Below, one piece after another: positions 1-8,032 of a stretch of DNA of 64,000 nucleotides. The stretch is from Ferrovibrio sp046297895 (GTDB lineage: Bacteria; Pseudomonadota; Alphaproteobacteria; Ferrovibrionales; Ferrovibrionaceae). How positions within the stretch are numbered: position 1 is the stretch's first letter; each line of letters opens with the position of its first letter. The position numbers were made by a program, and so were the translations under genes. The notes beneath the pieces were generated by a model that saw nothing but the letters and a program-made list of their open reading frames with translations, was not told where the DNA came from and made no database searches. The stretch spans positions 62,001-126,000 of the forward strand of contig NZ_JBKBHC010000005.1 in assembly GCF_046297895.1 (NCBI RefSeq). The letters are read 5' to 3'.

Positions 1-1890
1 CTCGCCTCCATCGGTTGCGGGATGCTGCACCGCAACAAAGAGCGTCTTGCCGTCCGGAGTAAAGCATGGGCCGCACATTTCGGCCCCAACAGGAACCCGG
101 AAGAACATCTTGGACAGGCCGCGGTTTGGCCCTTCGGTTTCGACGGCCCACACGCCATCCGCCGTGCCGCTGGCCTTTTCCCAGGCTTCGCCCTGATCGG
201 TCGTGATCCAAAGCCGGCCCTGGGGGTCGATGGCGGCATTATCGGGACAGGCAAACCAGCCGTTTTTGCTGGTGGCGGGATGGAATTTGCCAGCCACCCT
301 GGGATCCGCCGGATTGCCGGCCTGCAGCAGGAGCGTCCACTGGCACTTGGCGCCCGCATGGTCCCCATTGGAGACCTGCATTTCCACCACCTGGCCCCAC
401 TCGTTCGAGGCCCGCGGATTGGCGGCATCCACCTGATCAGCCTTGCGGCGGGTGTTGTTGGTCAGCATCACGTAGACGCGGCCATTGGCAGGATGGGCCT
501 CGATATCCTCCGGCCTGTCCATCTTGGTCGCGCCGAGCAGATCTGCGGCCCGGCGGGTCTCGATCAGGATATCGGCCTGGCTGTTGAAGCCATTGGCAGC
601 CGTGAGCGGGCCCTGGCCATGCACCAGCGGCAGCCAGTCCGCCGAGCCATCCGCGTTGTATCGCGCAACATACAACGTTCCCTCGTCGAGCAGATTCAGG
701 TTTGCCCTGCGATCATTCGGATTGAACCGCTTCGCCGTGACAAACTTGTAAACATATTCAAAGCGCTCATCGTCACCGGAATACAGCACCACGCGCCCGT
801 CGCTGTTCAGCACGACAGCAGCGCCTTCATGCTTGAAGCGGCCCAGCGCCGTGCGTTTTTTGGGGACTGATCTGGGGTCGTAGGGATCGACCTCGACCAT
901 CCATCCGAAACGGTTTGCCTCGTTCGGCTCTTTGGCCACGTCGAAACGGTCGTAATACTGGCCCCAGTTATACCAGTTGCCTGGCACCTCATATCGCTTG
1001 TGGTTGCGCTCCTCAGGGTGTCCGGCTTCCAGTTTGCCGCCAAAATAACCATGGAAATTTTCTTCCGCCGTCAGGACCGTGCCCCAGGGGGTCAATCCGC
1101 CGGCGCAGTTGTTCAGCATGCCGATGACGCGGCGCCCGCTCGGATCGGCCTTGGTCTTCAGGCGGGCATGGCCGGCGGCGGGGCCGGTTATCTCGCAGAC
1201 GCTGCTGAGAGCATCGATGCGGCGGGCATAGGGGCTGCCGCCGACCAGGCTCCATTTTCCGTCGGCATTCTTCTGGACTTCGATAATGCTGGCGCCATGG
1301 GCCGCCATCTCTATTTCCACCAATGGCCTGGTCATATCCTTGAACAGCTTGTCCTTGCTGTCCTGGCGGCCGATGCCGGGGAACATCACTTCCTCGCTGG
1401 TATATTCGTGGTTCACGAACAGCAGGCCGCGGTCTGAGTTCCGGCTCCCGAGCGGCAAGGGCATGTAGCCGATGAAATCGTTGTTGTAGCCGAACTGCTT
1501 GGCCTGCGCGGCAGCGCTTTGCGCGCGCACATTGAAGGCCGGCGCATCGGAGGTGACGGGATCGCCCCACCGGATCAGGATATCCGCATCGTAACCCGGG
1601 GCGACATGATGGCGGCCATCGACGCCATGGGAGATTTCTGTGAAAGTGAAGCCTCCAGTGGAGGCCCGGGGAGAATTCTGAGCGGCGGCGGAGGCCGCCA
1701 ACGGTAGTCCGCTGCCCAGGGCGATGCCGGCTGCACTGCCGGCCAGCAGGCCCTTCAGTACGTCACGGCGGCCATAGCGCTGTCGCACTACCTCGGAAAT
1801 GGTGGGGTTGGGGCTATCGTTGATGCCAATATCCTGGGAGTCTTCAAATGCTTCGCTCCGGCTGCGGCCGTCGAAGGTGGGGCTGGTCAT
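1..1890 (-). CDS. phoX: PhoX-family alkaline phosphatase, 3' end cut by window
   Basis: The minus-strand frame opens with ATG at 1890 and stays open for 630 codons to the window edge, so the C-terminus is missing. The N-terminus carries a twin-arginine signal: RR at residues 41-42 in GRRDVLKGLLAG, then a hydrophobic stretch ending near ASAAAQ. The body has typical PhoX (DUF839) segments such as LLFVNHEYTSEE, NNCAGGLTPWGT and CPDNAAIDPQGRLWITTDQG. Known members are periplasmic Ca/Fe phosphomonoesterases, exported by Tat, that release phosphate from organic esters. The segment reached at the edge (VAVQHPATDGGE) lies close to the usual C-terminus, so probably only some tens of residues are lost. 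I see no convincing Pho box in the 277-bp gap upstream. Confidence 0.9.
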   Translation of the reverse strand, partial: MTSPTFDGRSRSEAFEDSQDIGINDSPNPTISEVVRQRYGRRDVLKGLLAGSAAGIALGSGLPLAASAAAQNSPRASTGGFTFTEISHGVDGRHHVAPGYDADILIRWGDPVTSDAPAFNVRAQSAAAQAKQFGYNNDFIGYMPLPLGSRNSDRGLLFVNHEYTSEEVMFPGIGRQDSKDKLFKDMTRPLVEIEMAAHGASIIEVQKNADGKWSLVGGSPYARRIDALSSVCEITGPAAGHARLKTKADPSGRRVIGMLNNCAGGLTPWGTVLTAEENFHGYFGGKLEAGHPEERNHKRYEVPGNWYNWGQYYDRFDVAKEPNEANRFGWMVEVDPYDPRSVPKKRTALGRFKHEGAAVVLNSDGRVVLYSGDDERFEYVYKFVTAKRFNPNDRRANLNLLDEGTLYVARYNADGSADWLPLVHGQGPLTAANGFNSQADILIETRRAADLLGATKMDRPEDIEAHPANGRVYVMLTNNTRRKADQVDAANPRASNEWGQVVEMQVSNGDHAGAKCQWTLLLQAGNPADPRVAGKFHPATSKNGWFACPDNAAIDPQGRLWITTDQGEAWEKASGTADGVWAVETEGPNRGLSKMFFRVPVGAEMCGPCFTPDGKTLFVAVQHPATDGGE

Positions 1891-2167
1891 GCGGGTCTCC
1901 TGATAGGACGGCTCTGATTCGTCCGACACAGATGCGTACCGCCGCTATATGACGGGATGATGAAGCAAATTCCGCAACTTGAGGTACATTTTGGACCGCG
2001 TCTTTCGACTAAAGTCGTGTGGAACGGTATAGAAAGTTGACAACCCTCTCTTCCACAAGGTCCCGGTGTTTGCGTTAAACTCTCGAAAGCGCGGTATGAT
2101 CGAAAAGACTTGAAAACAAATCGCGCAGAGTACTGATGATGTAGCGTAATGTACCGGGGGAGGGAGT

Positions 2168-4087
2168 ATGCGAGTTCTGACCAGCCTGCCAATGGGGCTT
2201 CGGCTTGGATTGGCAATCTTGGCATTGCTCGTTCTGGCGGCCGGATGGATGTGGAGCGCCAGCGGGAGCGGTATGGCCGGCGCCGAATACGGTTTGGTGG
2301 CGGCTGTTGTTGTGCTCGTGATCGGCGTCGTCTTTGTGGCCTCGCTCTCGGCAGGTCAATCTAATTTACTGAAGGCGCTGGATAATTTTCCCAAATTTGC
2401 GGTTGGCGAGAATCTGCCGGCTCAGATCAGGCAACTGGCTGGCCAGTGGAACGAGGACGAGAAGCGGCGCCAGGCACTGGATGACCGCATTGCCGAGCTG
2501 GAAGCGGAACTCGACCGCATCCGCCGGGCCGATACCGCCGTTCTGGATGAAATGGCTGCGCTTTGCGGCTCGATCGGCAAAGGTGTCCTTCACCAGCGGG
2601 TTTCCGACCATGATGGCGAGGAAGCCGCGCACCGTCTGGCCGAACATTTCAACGGCATGGCCGAGACCCTGGATTCGGTTGTCGGCGATCTCAAAGACCT
2701 GTTTGCCCGCATGGCGGAAGGTGATCTGTCGGAAGGGATCCCGAACAGCCGCGGCGGCGATTTCGCGGTCATGCACAATGGCGTTGAACAGGCCATCGAA
2801 CGTCTTGGTAATGTGATCGGCACCATCGTTCAGGCAGCCAACACAATCTCGGCCGCAACGGTGCAACTGACCCGCGAAGCCAAGGGGCTGGCGGAAAGCG
2901 CCGAGGCGCAATCCACCAGCCTGGATCGTACGGCGGCCGACGCGGCGTCTCTTAGCGAGGCCGCCCGCGCCAATGAAGCTGCTGCCAAGCGCGCCAACCA
3001 GCGCGCCGACGAAGCGCGCGCGGCTGCCCAGAGTGGCGTACAGGTTGTGCGCCGCTCGATTGATGCGATGAACGAGATGGCCGAGATGTCTCACCGCATC
3101 TCGGAAATCACCTCGCTGATCAACGAAATCGCGTTCCAGACCAACCTCCTCGCACTGAATGCCAGCGTGGAGGCTGCCCGCGCCGGCGAAGCCGGGAAGG
3201 GGTTTGCCGTCGTCGCGCAGGAAGTGCGCGCGCTCGCCCAGCGTTCCGCCAATGCATCGAAAGACATCGGCGCCATCATCAAGCAATCCGACGACAAGGT
3301 AAAATCTGGCGTTACGCTGGTCAGCGAGACTGGAACGGTGCTGAACCGCATCGTCGAGGCGATTGATTCGATGGGTCAGCAACTCGGCGAAATCGAGCAG
3401 GCCAGTACGGATCAGTCCAGCCGCGTCAATGGCGTGACGCATGCCATCACCGACATGAATGCGGCAACTCGCGGCTATCTATCCGTTGTACAGCGTACTG
3501 GCGCTGCCATTCAGGATATCGACCAGCAAGTGGCCAACCTGGCAACACAGATCGGGTTTGTCACCACTACCGCCGATCGACCCTTCCTGTTGGCTGCCAA
3601 GCGGGCTGCGGCCGAGATCAGCGCTATGTTTGAAGACGCCATCGCGCGCGGCGAGATGAGCATGGAGGATTTCTTCGACGAGAATTATGCGCCCATCAAG
3701 GGCACCAATCCGCAGCAGTTCATGACGCGTTTCGTCAAATTCACCGATACGCATCTGCCGAAGATCCAGGAACCGCTGCTGGAATCGAATGCATCCATCG
3801 CCTTCTGCGCAGCCGTCGACCGTAACGGGTTCCTGCCGACGCATAACCTCAAATACTGCCAGCCGCAGGGCAGCGATCCGGTGTGGAATGCCGCGAACTC
3901 GCGCAATCGCCGTATCTTCAACGATCCGGTCGGACTGGCCTGCGGCCGCAATGAAAAGCACTATCTGCTGCAATGCTACCGGCGCGACATGGGCGGCGGT
4001 GTTTTCGTGCTGATGAAGGACATGTCCGCCCCGATCATAATCCAGGGGCGGCACTGGGGCGGTTTTCGTATCGGTTACAAGATCTGA
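2168..4087 (+). CDS. methyl-accepting chemotaxis protein with C-terminal cytosolic sensor domain
   Basis: 639 aa. Two hydrophobic segments (about residues 9-29 and 41-60) are separated by only about ten residues, so there is almost no periplasmic domain. A HAMP-like/coiled region follows, then the conserved signalling hairpin around residues 315-365 (EIAFQTNLLALNASVEAARAG). After the coiled coil comes a separate domain of roughly 110 residues containing FCAAVDRNGFLPTHN, NRRIFNDPVGLA and a terminal HWGGFRIGYK. This C-terminal domain recurs in alphaproteobacterial chemoreceptors; it looks PAS/Cache-like and probably senses a cytoplasmic signal, ligand unknown. The start is supported by a GGGGGAGGGAGT ribosome-binding site directly upstream. 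The gene stands alone, divergent from phoX, and ends in a strong terminator. Confidence 0.92.
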   Translation: MRVLTSLPMGLRLGLAILALLVLAAGWMWSASGSGMAGAEYGLVAAVVVLVIGVVFVASLSAGQSNLLKALDNFPKFAVGENLPAQIRQLAGQWNEDEKRRQALDDRIAELEAELDRIRRADTAVLDEMAALCGSIGKGVLHQRVSDHDGEEAAHRLAEHFNGMAETLDSVVGDLKDLFARMAEGDLSEGIPNSRGGDFAVMHNGVEQAIERLGNVIGTIVQAANTISAATVQLTREAKGLAESAEAQSTSLDRTAADAASLSEAARANEAAAKRANQRADEARAAAQSGVQVVRRSIDAMNEMAEMSHRISEITSLINEIAFQTNLLALNASVEAARAGEAGKGFAVVAQEVRALAQRSANASKDIGAIIKQSDDKVKSGVTLVSETGTVLNRIVEAIDSMGQQLGEIEQASTDQSSRVNGVTHAITDMNAATRGYLSVVQRTGAAIQDIDQQVANLATQIGFVTTTADRPFLLAAKRAAAEISAMFEDAIARGEMSMEDFFDENYAPIKGTNPQQFMTRFVKFTDTHLPKIQEPLLESNASIAFCAAVDRNGFLPTHNLKYCQPQGSDPVWNAANSRNRRIFNDPVGLACGRNEKHYLLQCYRRDMGGGVFVLMKDMSAPIIIQGRHWGGFRIGYKI

Positions 4088-4093
4088 AGCACA

Positions 4094-4123
4094 AAAAAAG
4101 GCGGGTCGGTACCCGCCTTTTTT
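4094..4123. terminator. bidirectional intrinsic terminator
   Basis: Perfect GGCGGGT/ACCCGCC stem with a 4-nt loop, flanked by an A-run on the left and a T-run on the right. It can stop both the chemoreceptor gene and the convergent thiolase gene. Confidence 0.93.
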
Positions 4124-4142
4124 CTTTTCTTTTGGGGTCCGG

Positions 4143-5345
4143 TCAGACCCGCTCGATCACCATCGCAATGCCCTGGCCGACACCGATGCACATGGTGCAC
4201 AGGCCATAGCGGCCGCCGGTCCGTTCCAGATGATTCAGCGCCGTGGTGATCAATCGCGCGCCGCTCATGCCGAGCGGGTGGCCGATGGCGATGGCGCCGC
4301 CATTCGGGTTCACGTAGGTCGCATCATCTGGGACTTTCAGTTCGCGCAGTACGGCCAGGGCCTGGGCGGCAAAGGCCTCGTTCAATTCGATCACATCCAT
4401 GTCGCGGATGCTAAGGCCTGCCTTCGCCAGTACCTTTTCCGTGGCTGGGACCGGACCGATGCCCATGATGCGGGGTGGCACGCCGGCAGTGGCCGTGGCT
4501 ACAATACGTCCACGCGGCGTCAGGCCGTGTTTCTTTGCCGCCGATTCCGAAGCGATGATCAGGGCGGCCGCGCCGTCGTTCACGCCCGAAGCATTCCCGG
4601 CCGTGACCGTGCCGCCCTGGCGGAACGGCGTGGGCAATTTGGCCAGAGCCTCAATGGAGGTGTCGCGTGGATGCTCGTCCCTGTCCACGACCACCGGATC
4701 GCCTTTGCGACTGGGGATCGTTACCGACGTGATCTCGGCTTCAAACAATCCCAGCTTAATGGCATTCAGCGCGCGCTGCTGGCTGCGCAGGGCGAAGGCG
4801 TCCTGGTCGGCGCGGCTGATGCCAAATTGCTCGGCGACATTCTCGGCCGTTTCCGGCATGGAATCGACGCCATATTTCTGCTTCATCAGCTTGTTGACGA
4901 AACGCCAGCCGATGGTGGTGTCGTGGATGTCGACCGTGCGCGAAAATGCACTTTCAGCTTTTGCCATCACGAATGGTGCGCGGCTCATGCTCTCCACGCC
5001 GCCGGCAATGGTCAGATCAAGTTCGCCGGTCTTAACGCCACGTGCGGCTGCGCTGGCGGCTTCCAGGCCGGAACCGCAGAGACGGTTCACCGTGGCGCCG
5101 GGTACTTTCTCTGGCAGGCCGGCCAGCAACAGAGCCATGCGAGCGACGTTGCGATTGTCCTCGCCGGCCTGGTTGGCGCAGCCAAAAATCACGTCATCGA
5201 CGGCACCCCAGTCGACGGCGGGGTTGCGTTGCATCAGGGCCTTGATCGGTACTGCGCCCAGGTCGTCGGCCCTTACGCCGGACAGAGCGCCACCGTAACG
5301 TCCAACGGGCGTGCGTATGGCGTCGCAGATGAATGCCTCGGTCAT
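4143..5345 (-). CDS. pcaF: acetyl-CoA acyltransferase, 3-oxoadipyl-CoA thiolase-like
   Basis: 400 aa from ATG 5345 (CTTAGGGAGAG upstream); an in-frame upstream extension to 5405 shows no family similarity. Thiolase II fold: nucleophilic Cys90 in NRLCGSG, His in GGAIAIGHPLGMSG, second Cys in CTMCIGVGQG. The segment GCANQAGEDNRNVARMA is typical of the PcaF/PaaJ branch, which cleaves 3-oxoadipyl-CoA to succinyl-CoA and acetyl-CoA at the end of aromatic catabolism. No other beta-ketoadipate gene lies nearby, so a general beta-ketothiolase role is also possible. It is the last gene of a minus-strand run, 56 nt after the dehydratase gene. Confidence 0.85.
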   Translation of the reverse strand: MTEAFICDAIRTPVGRYGGALSGVRADDLGAVPIKALMQRNPAVDWGAVDDVIFGCANQAGEDNRNVARMALLLAGLPEKVPGATVNRLCGSGLEAASAAARGVKTGELDLTIAGGVESMSRAPFVMAKAESAFSRTVDIHDTTIGWRFVNKLMKQKYGVDSMPETAENVAEQFGISRADQDAFALRSQQRALNAIKLGLFEAEITSVTIPSRKGDPVVVDRDEHPRDTSIEALAKLPTPFRQGGTVTAGNASGVNDGAAALIIASESAAKKHGLTPRGRIVATATAGVPPRIMGIGPVPATEKVLAKAGLSIRDMDVIELNEAFAAQALAVLRELKVPDDATYVNPNGGAIAIGHPLGMSGARLITTALNHLERTGGRYGLCTMCIGVGQGIAMVIERV

Positions 5346-5401
5346 GTGTCTCTCCCTAAGGTCTCTCGGCCGAGTGGAACGGGCCGCGGCTCTGATTCTG
5401 C

Positions 5402-6409
5402 TCAAACCGGCGGCGTGCGGCTGATGATGGCGGAGTAGAGCGACGAGTCAACATTTCCGCCCGATGCCACCGCGATTACCGTGCGGTTAGCGCACGTCAC
5501 TCTGCCATTCAGAACGCTGGCCAGCGCCGCGGCACCGCCCGGCTCGATCACCAGCTTGAAATAGTGGAAGGCAGTGGCCATGGCGGTTTCCACTTCGACA
5601 TCGGTGGCCGAGACGGCGCCGTTAAGGCAGGCGCTCATCACGCCGAAAGTGATATCGCCCGGATGCGGAGCCATCAGGGCATCGCAGAAAGTATTGCCCT
5701 TGCCGGCATGGCTCATGATCTTTCCGGCCTTAAGGGACAGATCGATGTCGTCGAACTGATCGGGTTCGGCGCAATAGACCTCGGTGGGGGGAAGCCGATC
5801 CTTGATGGCAAGGGCAATGCCCGAGATCAGACCGCCGCCTGAGGCCGGCGCCAGCACCGCATCGGGCACGATATCGCGTTCGGCGCATTGCGCGGCGATT
5901 TCCAGACCGATGGTGCCCTGACCGGCGATGATGAAGGGATCATTGAACGGCGGCACCAGTGTCATGCCGCGTTCATCGCAGTAGCGGCGGCCGATGGCTT
6001 CCCGGTCCTCCTTGTATCGGTCGTAGAGAACGACTTCGGCGCCATAGGCGCGGGTATTGGCGATCTTGATCGCCGGCGCGTCGCTCGGCATCACGATCAC
6101 GGCGGGGGTGTTGCACAGTCTGGCGGCCCAGGCTGCAGCCTGGGCATGATTGCCGGACGAGAAAGCGACGATACCGCGCTTGCGTTCTTCGGCATCCAGG
6201 CGGCTGATCCGGTTGTAGGCGCCGCGGAATTTGAATGACCCGGTTACCTGCAGCGGCTCGGCCTTGATCAGCAGCCGGCCGCCGAGCTTTTCATTCAGGA
6301 AGCGGTTTTCCAGCAGCGGCGTCTGCACGGCGATACCCCGCAGACATTTGGCGGCGTCCTCGACATCGCCCACGGTGGGCAGTGGCGGCAGTTTGGCTGG
6401 GGCGTTCAT
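5402..6409 (-). CDS. PLP-dependent threonine/serine dehydratase family protein
   Basis: 335 aa, fold type II PLP enzyme. The cofactor lysine is K60 in GSFKFRGAYN, the phosphate-binding glycine loop is ASGGGLISG, and SSGNHAQAAAWAA is the substrate loop. The length matches the short catabolic or racemase-like branch without the C-terminal ACT domain of biosynthetic IlvA. Likely reactions are deamination of threonine or serine to a 2-oxoacid, or of hydroxyaspartate; sequence alone does not separate these. It follows the hydrolase gene by 55 nt on the same strand. Confidence 0.85.
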   Translation of the reverse strand: MNAPAKLPPLPTVGDVEDAAKCLRGIAVQTPLLENRFLNEKLGGRLLIKAEPLQVTGSFKFRGAYNRISRLDAEERKRGIVAFSSGNHAQAAAWAARLCNTPAVIVMPSDAPAIKIANTRAYGAEVVLYDRYKEDREAIGRRYCDERGMTLVPPFNDPFIIAGQGTIGLEIAAQCAERDIVPDAVLAPASGGGLISGIALAIKDRLPPTEVYCAEPDQFDDIDLSLKAGKIMSHAGKGNTFCDALMAPHPGDITFGVMSACLNGAVSATDVEVETAMATAFHYFKLVIEPGGAAALASVLNGRVTCANRTVIAVASGGNVDSSLYSAIISRTPPV

Positions 6410-6464
6410 GACGATGGTCTCCGGACTCTGGACAGGGACGGTTTATAGCATGGCAGGCACGGCT

Positions 6465-7331
6465 CTACAGCCCGGCAAGAAAGGCATCGATCGCCGTCGC
6501 TGCTTCTGGTTCGTCCAGTTGCGGCACATGGCCAACGTCCGGCACGGTAACGGTCGCCATGCCGGCATGCTCCCGTTTCATGCGGATCAGGGTTTCGGCC
6601 GTCAGGATATCCGATAGCGTCCCGCGCAGGGCCAGCACCGGCACATGGCGCAAGCCGCGAAACAGTGGCCAGAGATCGGGCAGGGGCTGTTTGGCCTGCT
6701 CGCGCAGGGCCACGGCAATGTTCAGGTCGTAATCCAGCCGCAGGCCGCCGCGTGCGGTATCCTCGGTAAAGGTCGCCCGCGTGATCCGCATCCAACCTGC
6801 ATCGTCCAGTTTCGGATAGGCTGGTCCATAGGTCTTCCGCAGGATTGCCATGGCGGTTTGATGGTCGGGGGCATGAACCGGATTGCCGATGTAGCCGGCG
6901 ATGCGCTGACGGCCAACTTCGCTCACATCAGGCCCGACATCGTTGAGTATCACGCCGGCCAGTACGGTCGGCATCGCGGCCGCCATCGCCATGGCCATGA
7001 TCCCGCCCATCGACGTTCCCAGCACGATCACGCGATGCAGATGTGTCACGGCCAGCAAGTGCTGCAGGTCGCTCAGGTAAACCGTCGGCTGGTAGTTCGA
7101 CGGGGTCGGGTCATAGGCCGAACGGCCCCGGCCGCGGAAATCGAAACAGATCACGCGCCGGTCCTGGGCCTGCCGCATGGCGAAGTCGTGGAAGTCCCTG
7201 GCGTTGCGGGTAAGGCCGGGCAGGCAGAGCAGGGGCAGGCGGGCAGCGTTACGGGGGCCGTAGTCGCGAAAATACAGGCGAAGATCGTCCTGCGCATGGA
7301 AATAGCGCTCGGTGAAGCCGTCGGCGCTCAT
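6465..7331 (-). CDS. alpha/beta hydrolase
   Basis: 288 aa from ATG 7331, whose ATGA overlaps the stop of the upstream dehalogenase gene; this decides the start over a longer frame reaching 7472. Alpha/beta-hydrolase core: oxyanion region LLCLPGLTRNARDF, nucleophile elbow GTSMGG, acid Asp in RGTLSDI and catalytic His in DVGHVPQLDEP. No signal peptide, so cytosolic. Such proteins are esterases or C-C hydrolases and the substrate cannot be read from sequence. Translational coupling to the HAD enzyme suggests the two act on related small molecules. Confidence 0.87.
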   Translation of the reverse strand: MSADGFTERYFHAQDDLRLYFRDYGPRNAARLPLLCLPGLTRNARDFHDFAMRQAQDRRVICFDFRGRGRSAYDPTPSNYQPTVYLSDLQHLLAVTHLHRVIVLGTSMGGIMAMAMAAAMPTVLAGVILNDVGPDVSEVGRQRIAGYIGNPVHAPDHQTAMAILRKTYGPAYPKLDDAGWMRITRATFTEDTARGGLRLDYDLNIAVALREQAKQPLPDLWPLFRGLRHVPVLALRGTLSDILTAETLIRMKREHAGMATVTVPDVGHVPQLDEPEAATAIDAFLAGL

Positions 7332-8032
7332 GCCGCTCCGAGGATTGCCGGAACGTCGTCCAGGCTGTCGAGCGTGACGTCGGGCGGGTTGGGCAGGCGT
7401 TCCGCGGGCTGGCCCGTACGGTTGATCCAGATCGCATAGAAACCGGCGCGTTTTCCGGCGTGGATGTCCCAACCGTTGCTGCTGTGGAAAGCAACGGCCT
7501 GGGCCGGCAGATTCAATCGCTCGGTGACCAGGCGGTAGACGCGGGGATCGGGCTTGTAGATGCCGACTTCCTCCACCGACATGCAGTGGTCGATCAGGCC
7601 GGCGATACCCGAGGATGCGCAGGCAGCCTGCAACATCGCTGGCGCACCGTTGGAAAGAATGCCCGTGATCAGCCCCGCCTGCTTGAGCCGTCGCAGCATG
7701 TCTGGCACTTCCGGATAGCAGGCCAGGTTATAATACAGGTCGAGCAGACGCCGGCGCAGGTCGGGCCGGTTCAGTCCGCGTTCATCCAGCGCGAAGTCCA
7801 GTGCATCCGCGGTGACCTGCCAGAAATCGGCATGCGCCCCCATCAGGCTGCGCAGCCAGGAATAGTTGAGTTGCTTGCTGCGCCAGGCGTTGGCCAGCGG
7901 CTGCCAGTCGGCGCCGAGTTCGCCGGCCATGGCGCGGGCGGCGGCATTCACATCGAACAGGGTGCCGTAGGCATCGAATATGCAGGCCCTGATCGCCGCG
8001 GCAGGCCGCGCCACTTCAGCAATCGCCGCCAT
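7328..8032 (-). CDS. haloacid dehalogenase, type II (HAD superfamily)
   Basis: 234 aa from ATG 8032. HAD motif I is CIFDAYGTLFDV with the nucleophilic Asp, motif II ILSNGAP, and the motif III/IV region YKPDPRVYRL with SSNGWDIHAGKRAGF. The cap contains WRSKQLNYSWLRSL, a signature of (S)-2-haloacid dehalogenases, which hydrolyse 2-halocarboxylates to 2-hydroxyacids. The start lies inside the 3' end of the transglycosylase gene (17-nt overlap) and the stop overlaps the hydrolase start, so the three genes are probably co-translated. Many members act on non-halogenated substrates in vivo. Confidence 0.88.
   Translation of the reverse strand: MAAIAEVARPAAAIRACIFDAYGTLFDVNAAARAMAGELGADWQPLANAWRSKQLNYSWLRSLMGAHADFWQVTADALDFALDERGLNRPDLRRRLLDLYYNLACYPEVPDMLRRLKQAGLITGILSNGAPAMLQAACASSGIAGLIDHCMSVEEVGIYKPDPRVYRLVTERLNLPAQAVAFHSSNGWDIHAGKRAGFYAIWINRTGQPAERLPNPPDVTLDSLDDVPAILGAA

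Noticed and set aside
1891..2167. Pho box upstream of phoX
   Set aside because: No pair of CTGTCAT-like direct repeats with the right spacing could be found on either strand.
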